Under the pieces are notes generated by a model. That model did no database searches and was not told the DNA's origin. It was given only the letters and a program-made list of their open reading frames with translations. 64,000 nt of DNA from positions 97,373 through 161,372 of the forward strand of contig NZ_VJZR01000008.1 in the NCBI RefSeq assembly GCF_007097365.1, read 5' to 3'. The stretch comes from Flavobacterium franklandianum. GTDB lineage: Bacteria > Bacteroidota > Bacteroidia > Flavobacteriales > Flavobacteriaceae. Below are positions 17,885 to 26,934 of the stretch, one piece after another. Within the stretch, counting starts at the first letter, position 1. Every line of letters starts with the position of its first letter. The position numbers and the translations under genes were made by a program.

Positions 17885-18898
17885 TTAAATTACGTTCACT
17901 TCAGCTTCTATATGAATTCCGAAAGTCTTATAAATTGTGTTTTGAATAGTTTTTGAAAGATCCAGAATTTCCTGCCCCGTTGCGTTACCATAATTTACTA
18001 ATACTAAGGCTTGGTTCTTGTGAATTCCTGCATCACCAAAACGTTTTCCCTTGAAACCAGCTTGCTCTATGAGCCAACCCGCGGGAACTTTGACTTCGGT
18101 TTCAGAAATTTCATAGTATTTCATTTCTGGAAATTGCTGATGAATTTTCTCGAAATCAGATTTTAAAAGGATTGGGTTTTTAAAGAAACTGCCGCTATTT
18201 CCCAATTCTTTTGGGTCGGGTAATTTGCTTTGTCGAATGGCAATCACAGCATTGCTCACTTCTTTTAAAGTTGGATTTGTGATGTTGTTATTGGACAATT
18301 CACCACTAATGTCACCATACGAAATGTTGATTTTATGGTTGCGTTTCGTCAGTTTGAAAACCACCGAAGTAATAATGTATTGGTCTTTTGCTTCGTTTTT
18401 GAAAACACTTTCTCTGTAATCAAAATGACATTCTGCTTTGGTAAAGGTTCTCATTTCTAGATTTTCGATTGTCATTGCTTCGCAAGAATCGAAAGTGTCT
18501 TTGATTTCTGTGCCATAAGCACCAATGTTTTGTACTGGAGTCGTGCCCACATTCCCCGGAATTAAGGACATATTTTCCAATCCACCCAAGTTTTGATCGA
18601 TGGTCCAAAGCACAAATTTGTGCCAGTTTTCGCCGGCTTGACTTTGGACCCAAACAAAATCGTCGTTTTTCTTGATGATTTTTTTGCCTTTCAAATCAAC
18701 GTGAATCACCAATGCGTCAAGGTCTTGGGTCAAAAGCATATTGCTTCCTCCACCCAAAACAAACTTTTTTTTGGATTTGTTTTGTTCTAAAATGGTTCTT
18801 AATTCTGTGGTATTGTGAACAGCAACGAATTGTTTTGCTTTGGCTTCAATGCCAAAAGTATTGTAATTTTTTAAAGAAAAATTAGTTTGTATTTCCAT
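17885..18898 (-). CDS. murB: UDP-N-acetylenolpyruvoylglucosamine reductase
   Basis: 337 residues from the ATG at 18898 (MEIQTNFSLKNYNTFGIEAK). The frame reaches 18937, but those 13 extra residues do not fit the family. FAD-binding signatures are clear: LGGGSNMLL near 47, GLENMSLIPGNVGTTPVQNIGAYG near 100-125, and FDYRESVFK near 165. The catalytic serine is expected in NSGSFFKNP near 232, and a C-terminal glutamate in the EAEVNVI tail. It reduces UDP-GlcNAc-enolpyruvate to UDP-MurNAc with NADPH in peptidoglycan precursor synthesis. Its start overlaps the end of the hypothetical gene upstream by 17 bases, so it is the last gene of a minus-strand operon. Confidence 0.96.
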   Translation of the reverse strand: MEIQTNFSLKNYNTFGIEAKAKQFVAVHNTTELRTILEQNKSKKKFVLGGGSNMLLTQDLDALVIHVDLKGKKIIKKNDDFVWVQSQAGENWHKFVLWTIDQNLGGLENMSLIPGNVGTTPVQNIGAYGTEIKDTFDSCEAMTIENLEMRTFTKAECHFDYRESVFKNEAKDQYIITSVVFKLTKRNHKINISYGDISGELSNNNITNPTLKEVSNAVIAIRQSKLPDPKELGNSGSFFKNPILLKSDFEKIHQQFPEMKYYEISETEVKVPAGWLIEQAGFKGKRFGDAGIHKNQALVLVNYGNATGQEILDLSKTIQNTIYKTFGIHIEAEVNVI

Positions 18899-19598
18899 AA
18901 AGGGAATGCGTTTTTGTTTGTTTATACAATAGTTCAATCAAATTTGATTTGCTCCCATTGTATAAATCAAAAAAGTCATCAATATTGTTTGAAATTTTTT
19001 TAACTTTTTCTAAATGTTCGTGATTTAGTCGATACACTTTTTCATTTTTATCAACAGCTATGTAATTTCCATTTTCCATATTCAAAATCGTATAGTAGAA
19101 ATTATCATTACATTCAATTTCTATAGCATCTTCTATTTCTAATTGATTTAATTTGTCTTTTGATACGTTTTTCAGAATATCCCGAGCAATTTTTGTGTCT
19201 AGATTTTCAAAAGAAATTGGTTTTGTTTTAAGTTCACCAATTTGCATTTTAGTGTAATCATAGGTTTTGTGAAATTTTTCAGGTTTTTCTATTTCAATAA
19301 GCGACAGTAAGTTATCTCTAAAAAATAAAGTTATATCTTCATATTCTTTACGTTTTTTATTGAATACTTTCAGTCCATACAAATCGAAATTGTTTTTTTG
19401 CGATCGAAGAATTTCCTCATTAAAAGCACGTGACAAACATATTCCGCTAGGTTTTTTAGAAAATTGTATAGAATAAATTTTTGATGATAATTCTAACGCT
19501 TCCCTAATTTCTGGGAAATCAATCTTTAAAATTTCTGCAACATGGTGTTCAAAAATTTCAATTTGACTTTTTGTGGGTTTAAAATTGAATACACTCAT
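18882..19598 (-). CDS. Hypothetical protein, 238 residues
   Basis: Starting at MSVFNFKPTKSQIEIFEHHV (19598); an upstream ATG at 19622 would add 8 residues. It is soluble, with no signal peptide or membrane helix. It is rich in charged and aromatic residues, for example KEYEDITLFFRDNLLSLIEI and IECNDNFYYTILNMENGNYI. I do not recognise a family. The alternating strands and the compact size recall immunity or SUKH-like proteins, but that is weak. It overlaps murB by 17 bases and follows asnB by 47 bases, so it is embedded in the envelope operon. Confidence 0.75.
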   Translation of the reverse strand: MSVFNFKPTKSQIEIFEHHVAEILKIDFPEIREALELSSKIYSIQFSKKPSGICLSRAFNEEILRSQKNNFDLYGLKVFNKKRKEYEDITLFFRDNLLSLIEIEKPEKFHKTYDYTKMQIGELKTKPISFENLDTKIARDILKNVSKDKLNQLEIEDAIEIECNDNFYYTILNMENGNYIAVDKNEKVYRLNHEHLEKVKKISNNIDDFFDLYNGSKSNLIELLYKQTKTHSLYGNTN

Positions 19599-19645
19599 TC
19601 GATTTTTTGTTAAATTAGGCAAACTTGGGTTAACAAAAATACGAA

Positions 19646-21493
19646 TTAAAATTTATTAGTGTATGTTTTTTGCCAAATATACATCATAAATAGAGGCATA
19701 ATGTAAGGAATCATCTTGGTTTCCCCTTTTTGTAAATTTTGTACGAGCTTTTTGACGTCAATATTTTCGAAATACGGCATCTTGAACAAATCACTTTTCG
19801 AAAAGGATTCCAGTTCTTCGATGAATCCGGGACTTTTGATTAAGTAATCTCCCCAAGGAACGCTCAATCCTACTTTTTTGAAATTCAGAATTTCTTCAGG
19901 CAAACGAGATGCCATCGCCGATTTCAAAATAAATTTCCATTTCTTGCCCGTAAAAAGCCATTTGTCTTCTAATGAACCTAATCCCGCAATGAGTCTTTGG
20001 TCTAAAAATGGTTCCCTACATTCGATAGAAGCTCCCATTGTGCAACGGTCATTTCGGTCGAGTAGCGAGCATAAATAAGTGTGCTGGTCGAAAAAAAGTG
20101 CTTGTCTTCTCAGATTATTGGGATACAATGATTTTGCGTCTGCTAAAATTTGATTTCTGTACTCATTTTTCGGAGGATTAGTAATCCCAAAAGTCATAGC
20201 AATGTCATTAGGATAAATATTGCAACTGTTATAAAGTACTAAATCATCCGGCTTATTTATTTGCGAATACCGAGCCAGTTTTTCGTATCGAGGTCTGGTT
20301 GTGAAATAATCCATATGACCAATTGTTGCAATTGTACTGAGCAATGAAGGGTATTTTAATGCTTTGTATCGCACGTAACCGCCCATCAATTCATCGGCAC
20401 CTTCGCCGGAAAGCAACACTTTTACCGATGGTTTTGCCATTTGCGAAAGCGCCAAAATATGTGGTTCGCTCAAGTGCATAATAGGTTCGTCTTGAAAATA
20501 AGTGGAACTGACTAGCTTTTCGAAAAGAGCATTGTCTTCTAATTGCATCGTGTGAAATCCATAACCAAATTTATCCGACATCATTTTGGCCAAGTGTGAT
20601 TCATTATGCTCTTTTTCTTTAAAACCAATGTTGAATGTTTGTATATCCTTGAAATTTTGGTGGTTTAGCGAAGCCAAAATCGAGGAGGAATCAAGTCCGC
20701 CACTCAATAAAACGCCCACAGGAACATCGCTCACCATTCGTAGTTTTATAGAATCGTCAAAAGTTTCTCGAAACCATTCTACTGGATTTTGTATTTTGGG
20801 TTGATTTTGGATTTCAGCTTTCAAATCCCACCATTTTTCATTGGTTGTTTTTCCGCTTTCGTGAATTGTCAAAATGTGTCCGGGAAGAATTTTTTTAATA
20901 TTCTCATACAACGTATTTTCTCCAGCTACAAACCGGTTGAAAATATATTCTTCCATTCCGTCTTTCGCTATTTTTAGTGGAACTCCAGCTGTAAAAAGCG
21001 CTTTTTGTTCAGAAGCAAAATAGAAGGTTTCGTTGTAAAATGAATAATACAAAGGTTTCACACCCATTCTGTCACGAACAGCTATTAGTTTTCGTTCTTT
21101 TTTATCCCAAATCACAAAGGCAAACATTCCGTTGAGGCGATTTAGCATTTTCAAACCATGAAGTTGGAATAACTGTATTAAAACTTCCGTATCGGAACTG
21201 GTTTTGGGGTCAAATCCGTTGTTTTTCAGTTCGGGATAAAAGTCTTTGAAATTGTATATTTCGCCATTATAAACCATCACGTAACGACCGTCATCCGAAA
21301 AAAACGGTTGGTGTCCAGCCGCAGAAACATCTAAAATAGAAAGTCTTCGGTGGCCTAAACCAATATTTTTTTCGATAAATAACCCTTTGTCGTCGGGTCC
21401 GCGATGTTCGAGTGAATCACGCATTTTTTTCAAAAGGTGCTCGTCTATCTTTTTTTGTGTTTGCAAATGCAATATTCCATTAATTCCACACAT
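19646..21493 (-). CDS. asnB: Asparagine synthase (glutamine-hydrolysing)
   Basis: 615 residues. The protein starts MCGINGI, so Cys2 becomes the glutaminase nucleophile after Met removal. The class II amidotransferase domain includes LEHRGPDDKGLF, LGHRRLSILD and MVYNGEIYNF. The synthetase domain has the PP-loop LLSGGLDSSSI near 258 and LLSGEGADELMGGY near 360. The gene sits two bases behind a GT4 glycosyltransferase. In that setting AsnB-type enzymes often amidate sugars or lipid-linked intermediates rather than making free asparagine, so the true substrate is open. Confidence 0.9.
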   Translation of the reverse strand: MCGINGILHLQTQKKIDEHLLKKMRDSLEHRGPDDKGLFIEKNIGLGHRRLSILDVSAAGHQPFFSDDGRYVMVYNGEIYNFKDFYPELKNNGFDPKTSSDTEVLIQLFQLHGLKMLNRLNGMFAFVIWDKKERKLIAVRDRMGVKPLYYSFYNETFYFASEQKALFTAGVPLKIAKDGMEEYIFNRFVAGENTLYENIKKILPGHILTIHESGKTTNEKWWDLKAEIQNQPKIQNPVEWFRETFDDSIKLRMVSDVPVGVLLSGGLDSSSILASLNHQNFKDIQTFNIGFKEKEHNESHLAKMMSDKFGYGFHTMQLEDNALFEKLVSSTYFQDEPIMHLSEPHILALSQMAKPSVKVLLSGEGADELMGGYVRYKALKYPSLLSTIATIGHMDYFTTRPRYEKLARYSQINKPDDLVLYNSCNIYPNDIAMTFGITNPPKNEYRNQILADAKSLYPNNLRRQALFFDQHTYLCSLLDRNDRCTMGASIECREPFLDQRLIAGLGSLEDKWLFTGKKWKFILKSAMASRLPEEILNFKKVGLSVPWGDYLIKSPGFIEELESFSKSDLFKMPYFENIDVKKLVQNLQKGETKMIPYIMPLFMMYIWQKTYTNKF

Positions 21494-21495
21494 AA

Positions 21496-22566
21496 TTAAT
21501 TGTTTTTTAATGTGTTAATTAATTCGTGATACTTGGTTGCAATAATTTTCATATTGGTTATGTAATTTGCATTATCTTCCACAAATTTTCTGTTTTTTAA
21601 AACGGCAGCGATTTGATAGTCCTTATTTTCGAATGCCCAAAGAAGTTCATTGGCTAGCATTTCAGTATCATCAATGGGTATCAATTGACCATTTTCGCGG
21701 TGTTTGATCCAACTTTGATTTCCTGGAATGTCGGTCACAACGGGGTAACAATTAGAAGCCATAGCTTCAAATAAAGACGCAGAAACGCCTTCAGTTATGG
21801 GCATACTGATATAAAAATTAGCTTGCTGTAACAGCTCTGGTATTTTTGTATTTGGAATTTGACCCGTAAAATTCACCTTGTTTTCTATATTCATTTTCGT
21901 TGCTAATTCTCTTAACTGCGGTAGCAATTTTCCATCTCCAACAATAGTCAATTCAAAATCAATTCCTCTTTGGTTTAAAATCCAAAAGGCTTTTAGAATT
22001 ACATCGTGGCGGTATTCCGGCATTAGCGAACGAGTTACAATAGCCCTTAATTTTTCAGAGGAAGTGTTTTTAGTGTTTTTAAATTGCTTCAAATCAATTC
22101 CTTTTGGCAAAACCAACACCTTTTTCATATCGACATTGGCAACTCGCATCGAAACGGTCATTACAGGTCCCCAAGCGTGAATCAAGTCGGCTTTTTCGAA
22201 AGCGTAATTTTGGATAATTTTTTTGAGTGGCAACAAAAAGGATTTTTCGGGCCACAAATCGGTTCTGCCTTGTTGTGCAATCGCCACAGGTTTTACGCCC
22301 GATAATGCAGCAAGAAAACCGTAACTTGTGGTTCTTTCGGCAATGACCATATCGGGTTGCTGCAATTTTATCAGTTTCTTAATTTGGAAAAGTCCTGTAC
22401 AATACTCTAAAATTCTAAAAGAACGGTTGAAAAAACTATGGTTTGGTGTTTTTAATTCCCAAGTGACAATTTCAAAATCGCCAAATTCTTTCAGACCATT
22501 CATCCACGTTATAGCGTCAGCTCTGTAAGTTTCTCCGAGAAAAAGTATTTTTTTTCTTTTTGCCAT
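21496..22566 (-). CDS. Glycosyltransferase, family 4
   Basis: 356 residues of GT-B fold. The N-terminal half has KILFLGETYRADAITWMNGL and IAERTTSYGFLAALSGVKPV. The C-terminal nucleotide-sugar half has FELTIVGDGKLLPQLRELA near 205, FTGQIPNTKIPELLQQANFY, and the ExxxxxE-type motif ITEGVSASLFEAMASNCYPV near 260-280. It probably adds a sugar to a cell-surface glycan on the cytoplasmic face. The two-base gap to asnB and eight-base gap from the DUF2461 gene indicate one operon. Confidence 0.9.
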   Translation of the reverse strand: MAKRKKILFLGETYRADAITWMNGLKEFGDFEIVTWELKTPNHSFFNRSFRILEYCTGLFQIKKLIKLQQPDMVIAERTTSYGFLAALSGVKPVAIAQQGRTDLWPEKSFLLPLKKIIQNYAFEKADLIHAWGPVMTVSMRVANVDMKKVLVLPKGIDLKQFKNTKNTSSEKLRAIVTRSLMPEYRHDVILKAFWILNQRGIDFELTIVGDGKLLPQLRELATKMNIENKVNFTGQIPNTKIPELLQQANFYISMPITEGVSASLFEAMASNCYPVVTDIPGNQSWIKHRENGQLIPIDDTEMLANELLWAFENKDYQIAAVLKNRKFVEDNANYITNMKIIATKYHELINTLKNN

Positions 22567-22574
22567 GTATTGTA

Positions 22575-23249
22575 TTATTCTTCTGAGGTTAAGGCTCGAT
22601 TGATAAAATCGTTCAGAGGTTTCAAGACAATTAATTTTTTGGTCATTTTGGATACAAAATCTTCATCGGTAACTTCATTAATGTCGAATTTCTGAGAAGT
22701 TTCGAAACTTTTTAATTTAAGGAATTCTATGGCAGGATGGTCTTTTTCGTATCCTCTGGGCGGATTTTTTAATAAGTTTTTTTCGTTTCTATCAAAATCA
22801 GTATACTCTTTTTTGAAACTTTTATTTTTGATAATTTCCTCTAAATCTTCGTAGAAATAAGCAATTTCTTTGCGCACTTTTTTCAAATCATCGGCTTCGG
22901 GACAGTAGAATCCTCCGGCAATGAAACTACCTGCTCGGGCAATGTGAACATAATAACCAGAACGGTTTTTTCCTTTCGCACCACTCGATAACCAAACGCC
23001 AATATGGTCTTTGTAAGGTGATTTGTCTTTCGAAAATCGGATGTCACGATTGATTCTAAAAGTACAATTTTTTATTTCAAGCATTTCAAGCGAAGGGTCG
23101 AGTGGTTTCATCGCATCCAGAAAATCACCAACTAATTGTTGATAGTCTTTTTTGAAAACTTCATAACGTTTTTTATTATCCAAAAACCAATCTCGATTGT
23201 TATTGGCTTTTAAATCATCAAGAAACTGTAAACTGTCTTTTGAAAGCAT
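22575..23249 (-). CDS. DUF2461 (TIGR02453) family protein
   Basis: 224 residues. The family hallmarks are all present: FLDDLKANNNRDWFLDNKKRY at the start, CTFRINRDIRFSKDKSPYKDH near 65-80, and GYYVHIARAGSFIAGGFYCPE near 100-115. The function of this widespread family is not established. It is cytoplasmic, with no signal. It lies eight bases after the rhodanese-thioredoxin gene and eight bases before the GT4 gene, so it is probably co-transcribed with them. Confidence 0.9.
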   Translation of the reverse strand: MLSKDSLQFLDDLKANNNRDWFLDNKKRYEVFKKDYQQLVGDFLDAMKPLDPSLEMLEIKNCTFRINRDIRFSKDKSPYKDHIGVWLSSGAKGKNRSGYYVHIARAGSFIAGGFYCPEADDLKKVRKEIAYFYEDLEEIIKNKSFKKEYTDFDRNEKNLLKNPPRGYEKDHPAIEFLKLKSFETSQKFDINEVTDEDFVSKMTKKLIVLKPLNDFINRALTSEE

Positions 23250-23257
23250 TTTTTAGA

Positions 23258-23959
23258 TTATTGCAGTTGTTTTTTTAAATTTTCTTCACTAATAAAACCA
23301 GAATTTTTCCATTTCAATTCCTTGTTTTCATATAAAAGGAGGGCAGGTAGTTCCTCGATTTTCATTTCTTTTATCAAAGTTTTATTTTCATCTGCATCTA
23401 AACGGATGATAACCACTTTGTCTGCCATCTCTTTTTGCATTTTCAGGAGATAAGGAGCCATTTTTTTGCAAGGAGCACACCATTTGGCATAAAAATCAAC
23501 TAATACTTTTTTATCTGTGTTTAATAATTCTGCATATTCATGTCTGGAAATTCCAATGATTTGATCGCTTGGTTTTGATAAACCAGTTGCATTCCATTTC
23601 ATCATTCCGCCTTCTAGGTTGTAGATTTTTTTGAATCCTAATTCTTCTAATTTTGCTGCGGCTTTGGCGCTTCTTCCACCGCTTTTGCAATAGAGGAAAA
23701 CGGGTTTTGATTTGTCTATTTTTTTAATATTTGTGGCAAAATCATTGCTAAGCCAATTTATGTTTATGGCATTGTCAATATGTTCCGAATCAAATTCTTC
23801 GGGAGTTCTTACGTCTAAAATCTGAGGTTTTGGAGTCTCCTTTATTTTTTTGGCGAAAGTCTCAGCGGCAATAGTTTCGATATTTTTCGTAGGTTGACTG
23901 TTGCAAGATAAAATCGTGCTAAATGTGAACAGAAAAACGAAAAGGGAACGAAACTTCAT
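23258..23959 (-). CDS. Lipoprotein with rhodanese and thioredoxin domains
   Basis: 233 residues. A signal peptide ends in a lipobox (TILSCNS), so it is probably a periplasm-facing lipoprotein. A rhodanese domain covers about 30-125, with PQILDVRTPEEFDSEHI and the active cysteine in FLYCKSGGRSAKAA. A thioredoxin domain covers about 130-233, with VDFYAKWCAPCKKM giving a full CxxC. The fusion may couple sulphur or redox chemistry with periplasmic thiol exchange; no substrate can be named. The gene lies between recF and DUF2461. Confidence 0.9.
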   Translation of the reverse strand: MKFRSLFVFLFTFSTILSCNSQPTKNIETIAAETFAKKIKETPKPQILDVRTPEEFDSEHIDNAININWLSNDFATNIKKIDKSKPVFLYCKSGGRSAKAAAKLEELGFKKIYNLEGGMMKWNATGLSKPSDQIIGISRHEYAELLNTDKKVLVDFYAKWCAPCKKMAPYLLKMQKEMADKVVIIRLDADENKTLIKEMKIEELPALLLYENKELKWKNSGFISEENLKKQLQ

Positions 23960-24043
23960 ATTAGTTTGAATTTAATATTAAAGAGGCTAAAATAAGTAAT
24001 TTCTTTCTCAGATTTTGAATCTAAAAGTTAAAATATTTGGAAT

Positions 24044-25123
24044 TTACAGATTGAAAATTTTATACGTTTGATGGGTCGATTTGACAATTTTTTCTGTCCG
24101 TTCAGGATGTGTGTCCGAAATAAATAGCTGACCAAAAGTATCACTGTTTACCATTTCAACAATTTTGGCTACTCGGCTTTCGTCTAATTTGTCGAAAATG
24201 TCATCGAATAATAAAATGGGTTTCAAACCGCTTTGTGTTTTTAGAAATTCAAATTGTGCTAGCTTTAATGCAATCAAAAAAGATTTTTGTTGGCCTTGCG
24301 ATCCAAATTTCTTAATAGGATAATTATCAATTTCAAATGATAAATCGTCCTTGTGAATTCCAACACTGGTATAATGCAAAGCCCTGTCTTTGTTGATATT
24401 TTCTTGTAAAAGTGTCAACAAATCATTTTCAAATAAATGACTTTCGTACACCAACTGAACCGTTTCCTGAGAATCCGTAATGCCTTGATGATGTGTATTG
24501 AAAATAGGAATGAATTGTTCGATAAAGTTTTTCCGTTTTTCAAAAATATATTTCCCAAAAGCGTCGAGTTGTTCATTATAAATAGAAAGTGTGTCGTTGT
24601 CGAAAACAAAATTCAATGCAAAATATTTCAACAATGCATTGCGTTGACTCATCACTTTTTGGTATTGAATGAGTTGTTTCAGGTATTGAGAATCCAATTG
24701 CGAAATAACGCTGTCCATAAATTTACGGCGTGTTTCGCTGCCCTCTACAATTAAATCTCGGTCGGCAGGAGAAATAATTACCAGAGGGATGAAGCCAACG
24801 TGTTCCGAAAATTTATCATAGATTTTTCCGTTGCGTTTCAATATTTTTTTCTGTCCTTTTTTGAGACTGCAAATGATTTGTTCGTTTCTATCGTTGATTT
24901 CAAATTCGCCATCGATGACAAAAAATTCTTCTCCGTGTTTGATATTTTGAACAGCTAGCGGATTGAAATAACTTTTTCCGTAAGACAAATGGTAAATTGC
25001 ATCCAGAACATTGGTTTTTCCAATTCCGTTTTTGCCGACAAAACAATTTATTTTGCCCACAAATTCGAAATCTGCTTCCGAAAAATTTTTGTAATTGAAT
25101 AATGAAATTTTTTTTAAATACAT
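24044..25123 (-). CDS. recF: DNA replication and repair protein RecF
   Basis: 359 residues, the normal length. Walker A is [17 protein letters not shown] near 30, followed by GKSYF. The D-loop-like [21 protein letters not shown] segment is near 115-135. The signature region is [18 protein letters not shown] near 285, and Walker B is [16 protein letters not shown] near 308. RecF is an SMC-like ATPase that helps load RecA at single-strand gaps. It is divergent from the TPR gene to its right, with the pair sharing a 242-base intergenic region. Confidence 0.96.
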   Translation of the reverse strand: MYLKKISLFNYKNFSEADFEFVGKINCFVGKNGIGKTNVLDAIYHLSYGKSYFNPLAVQNIKHGEEFFVIDGEFEINDRNEQIICSLKKGQKKILKRNGKIYDKFSEHVGFIPLVIISPADRDLIVEGSETRRKFMDSVISQLDSQYLKQLIQYQKVMSQRNALLKYFALNFVFDNDTLSIYNEQLDAFGKYIFEKRKNFIEQFIPIFNTHHQGITDSQETVQLVYESHLFENDLLTLLQENINKDRALHYTSVGIHKDDLSFEIDNYPIKKFGSQGQQKSFLIALKLAQFEFLKTQSGLKPILLFDDIFDKLDESRVAKIVEMVNSDTFGQLFISDTHPERTEKIVKSTHQTYKIFNL

Positions 25124-25334
25124 TTTGGGTCTTGCTGGAATAGAAAATTTAGCGCTTTAAGATGGTCTTTTAAGAGGGTGCAAATTATTGAAAAATATCG
25201 ATAAAAATTACTTTTAGACATTTTCAAATGCTAAATATTTTTCAACCGCAAAGAAAGGAACACTTAAATAAAGGATAATGTAATTTTATTTAAATATAAA
25301 CCCAATTTTTTTATGACGATACGAATAAAAATTT

Positions 25335-25342
25335 TATTTTTG
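25335..25342 (+). promoter_or_regulatory. -7 box TATTTTTG upstream of the TPR gene
   Basis: A full match to TAnnTTTG 23 bases before the start codon at 25366. Confidence 0.5.
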
Positions 25343-25365
25343 CGGCTCACTAAATTAAAATTTAA

Positions 25366-26139
25366 ATGGCTACTTATAATAAAAGAGGATATAAACCAGT
25401 AAAAGAAAAAGAAGTTAACGAAGTAACAGAAGATATCTCTGTATTAGAAAAAAATAGTACAACTGCTGAAGTTTTCTCTACATTGGATGCTACGGCATCA
25501 AAAACTGAAGATTTTGTAGCCAAAAATCAAAAAATTATTATTGGATTTGTTGGTGCTATTGCCATATTTACTGTTGGATATTTGGCCTATCAAAAATTTG
25601 TTGCTGCACCAAAACAAGATGAGGCCGCAACCGAAATGTTTGTTGCACAACAAAATTTTGACAAAGCAACTCAAGGAGTTGCTAGCGATTCGTTATATAA
25701 ATTGTCATTGAATGGTTCTGAAGGTAAATTTGGATTTATAAAAATTGCGGACGAATATTCAGGAACAGATGCTGGAAATTTGGCTAATTATTATGCAGGT
25801 GTTGCGTATTTAAACACTGGAAAATATACTGAAGCGATTGAGTATTTAGGAAAATTCAAATCTGAAGATATGATTTTGGGTGCTATGGCACAAGGAGCAA
25901 TAGGAGACGCATATTCTCAAAAAAATCAGCCAAAAGAAGCTTTAGAAAATTATGTAAAAGCAGCAGAATCTAATAAAAATGATTTTACCACGCCACGTTT
26001 CTTGTTGAAAGCAGGAAAAACAGCATTGGCTTTAGGAAATAAAGAAGAAGCGTTGAAATATTTTACCGATATTAAAGACAATTTTGATGCTTCTCCAGAA
26101 GCAGCTACAATTGATGTATTAATTGGATTAGCACAATAA
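25366..26139 (+). CDS. Membrane-anchored tetratricopeptide protein (YfgM-like)
   Basis: 257 residues. A charged N-terminal tail (about 1-60) precedes one transmembrane helix (IIIGFVGAIAIFTVGYLAYQ, about 63-82). The C-terminal region carries TPR-like repeats, for example GNLANYYAGVAYLNTGKYTE, QGAIGDAYSQKNQPKEALEN and GKTALALGNKEEALKYF. The architecture matches YfgM-type proteins, which act with periplasmic chaperones at the Sec translocon. That role is inferred. It is followed 70 bases later by ribH, with a period-7 repeat starting just after its stop codon. Confidence 0.85.
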   Translation: MATYNKRGYKPVKEKEVNEVTEDISVLEKNSTTAEVFSTLDATASKTEDFVAKNQKIIIGFVGAIAIFTVGYLAYQKFVAAPKQDEAATEMFVAQQNFDKATQGVASDSLYKLSLNGSEGKFGFIKIADEYSGTDAGNLANYYAGVAYLNTGKYTEAIEYLGKFKSEDMILGAMAQGAIGDAYSQKNQPKEALENYVKAAESNKNDFTTPRFLLKAGKTALALGNKEEALKYFTDIKDNFDASPEAATIDVLIGLAQ

Positions 26140-26141
26140 AT

Positions 26142-26200
26142 CCAGAGGGCAGTTTCCAGAGGACAGTTTTTCTGCAATCTGCAATCTGCAATCTGCAATC
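26142..26200 (+). repeat. Period-14/7 repeat between the TPR gene and ribH
   Basis: Two 14-base units (CCAGAGGGCAGTTT, CCAGAGGACAGTTT; 26142-26169) are followed by four heptamers TCTGCAA (26171-26198). The array starts two bases after the TAA stop and ends ten bases before the ribH ATG. The first part has the same spacing and half the bases of the element at 29603-29630. Confidence 0.8.
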
Positions 26201-26209
26201 TTAAATAAG

Positions 26210-26776
26210 ATGGCAACTATAAATAAAAATTTATCTGAATACGATAAAAACACAATCCCAGACGCGAAAAATTTTCGGTTTGGGATTGTTGTTTCAGAAT
26301 GGAACGACACCATAACCGAAGGACTTTGCTTTGGAGCGGTTAAAGGGCTTTTAGAAAACGAAGTGCCATCGGAACACATCATTCGATGGAATGTTCCCGG
26401 GAGTTTTGAACTCATTTATGGGGCGAAAAAAATGTTGCAAACCCAGAATGTCGATGCTGTAATCGCCATTGGTTGTGTTATTCAGGGGGAAACCAAACAT
26501 TTTGATTTTGTGTGCGAAGCGGTTTCACAAGGGATAAAAGACTTGAATGTAGAAACTGATATTCCAGTAATTTTTTGCGTTTTGACCGATAATACGATGC
26601 AACAATCCATTGATAGAAGCGGAGGAAAACACGGAAATAAAGGAACCGAAGCAGCTGTTGCCGCTATAAAAATGGCGTATTTGAGACATCAAGCCTCGTT
26701 TAATCACCATAAAAATCACCAGTTATTATCCACAGGACCTTTGCAAATCGAAGGTTTGACGATGATTGAAGAATAA
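26210..26776 (+). CDS. ribH: 6,7-dimethyl-8-ribityllumazine synthase
   Basis: 188 residues, somewhat longer than the usual ~155 because of N- and C-terminal extensions. Family motifs are clear: FGIVVSEWNDTITEGL near 24, NVPGSFELIYGAKKM near 60 (substrate-binding PGSFE), AIGCVIQGETKHFDFVCEAV near 88, and DNTMQQSIDRSGGKHGNKGTEAA near 130. It condenses 5-amino-6-ribitylamino-uracil with 3,4-dihydroxy-2-butanone 4-phosphate, the penultimate step of riboflavin synthesis, and forms icosahedral shells in many bacteria. No FMN riboswitch is seen upstream, only a tandem repeat. A terminator follows. Confidence 0.96.
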   Translation: MATINKNLSEYDKNTIPDAKNFRFGIVVSEWNDTITEGLCFGAVKGLLENEVPSEHIIRWNVPGSFELIYGAKKMLQTQNVDAVIAIGCVIQGETKHFDFVCEAVSQGIKDLNVETDIPVIFCVLTDNTMQQSIDRSGGKHGNKGTEAAVAAIKMAYLRHQASFNHHKNHQLLSTGPLQIEGLTMIEE

Positions 26777-26795
26777 AAGTAAATTTATAATTCTT

Positions 26796-26833
26796 AAAAC
26801 CTATACTATTCTATTAATGGTATAGGTTTTTTG
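26796..26833 (+). terminator. Intrinsic terminator of ribH
   Basis: An 11-bp stem AAAACCTATAC/GTATAGGTTTT (26796-26806, 26820-26830), then a T-run. Confidence 0.82.
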
Positions 26834-26877
26834 TTTTTTTATGATTTATTTAGGTAGTAATCCCAATAGAAAATCCT

Positions 26878-26885
26878 TAAATTTG
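26878..26885 (+). promoter_or_regulatory. -7 box TAAATTTG upstream of mutL
   Basis: A full TAnnTTTG match 50 bases before the mutL ATG. The 18 bases TTAAATTTGTGAACTTTG also occur exactly in front of pssA (43679-43696). Between the box and the gene lies a short AAACCTT/AAACTTT heptamer repeat (about 26903-26925). Confidence 0.55.
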
Positions 26886-26934
26886 TGAACTTTGGGTTTA
26901 AATCTTAAACCTTAAACTTTAAACCATTTTTTTA

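Noticed and set aside
26140..26209. FMN riboswitch ahead of ribH
   Set aside because: The gap is only 70 bases and is filled by the tandem repeat; no RFN-element motifs are visible.
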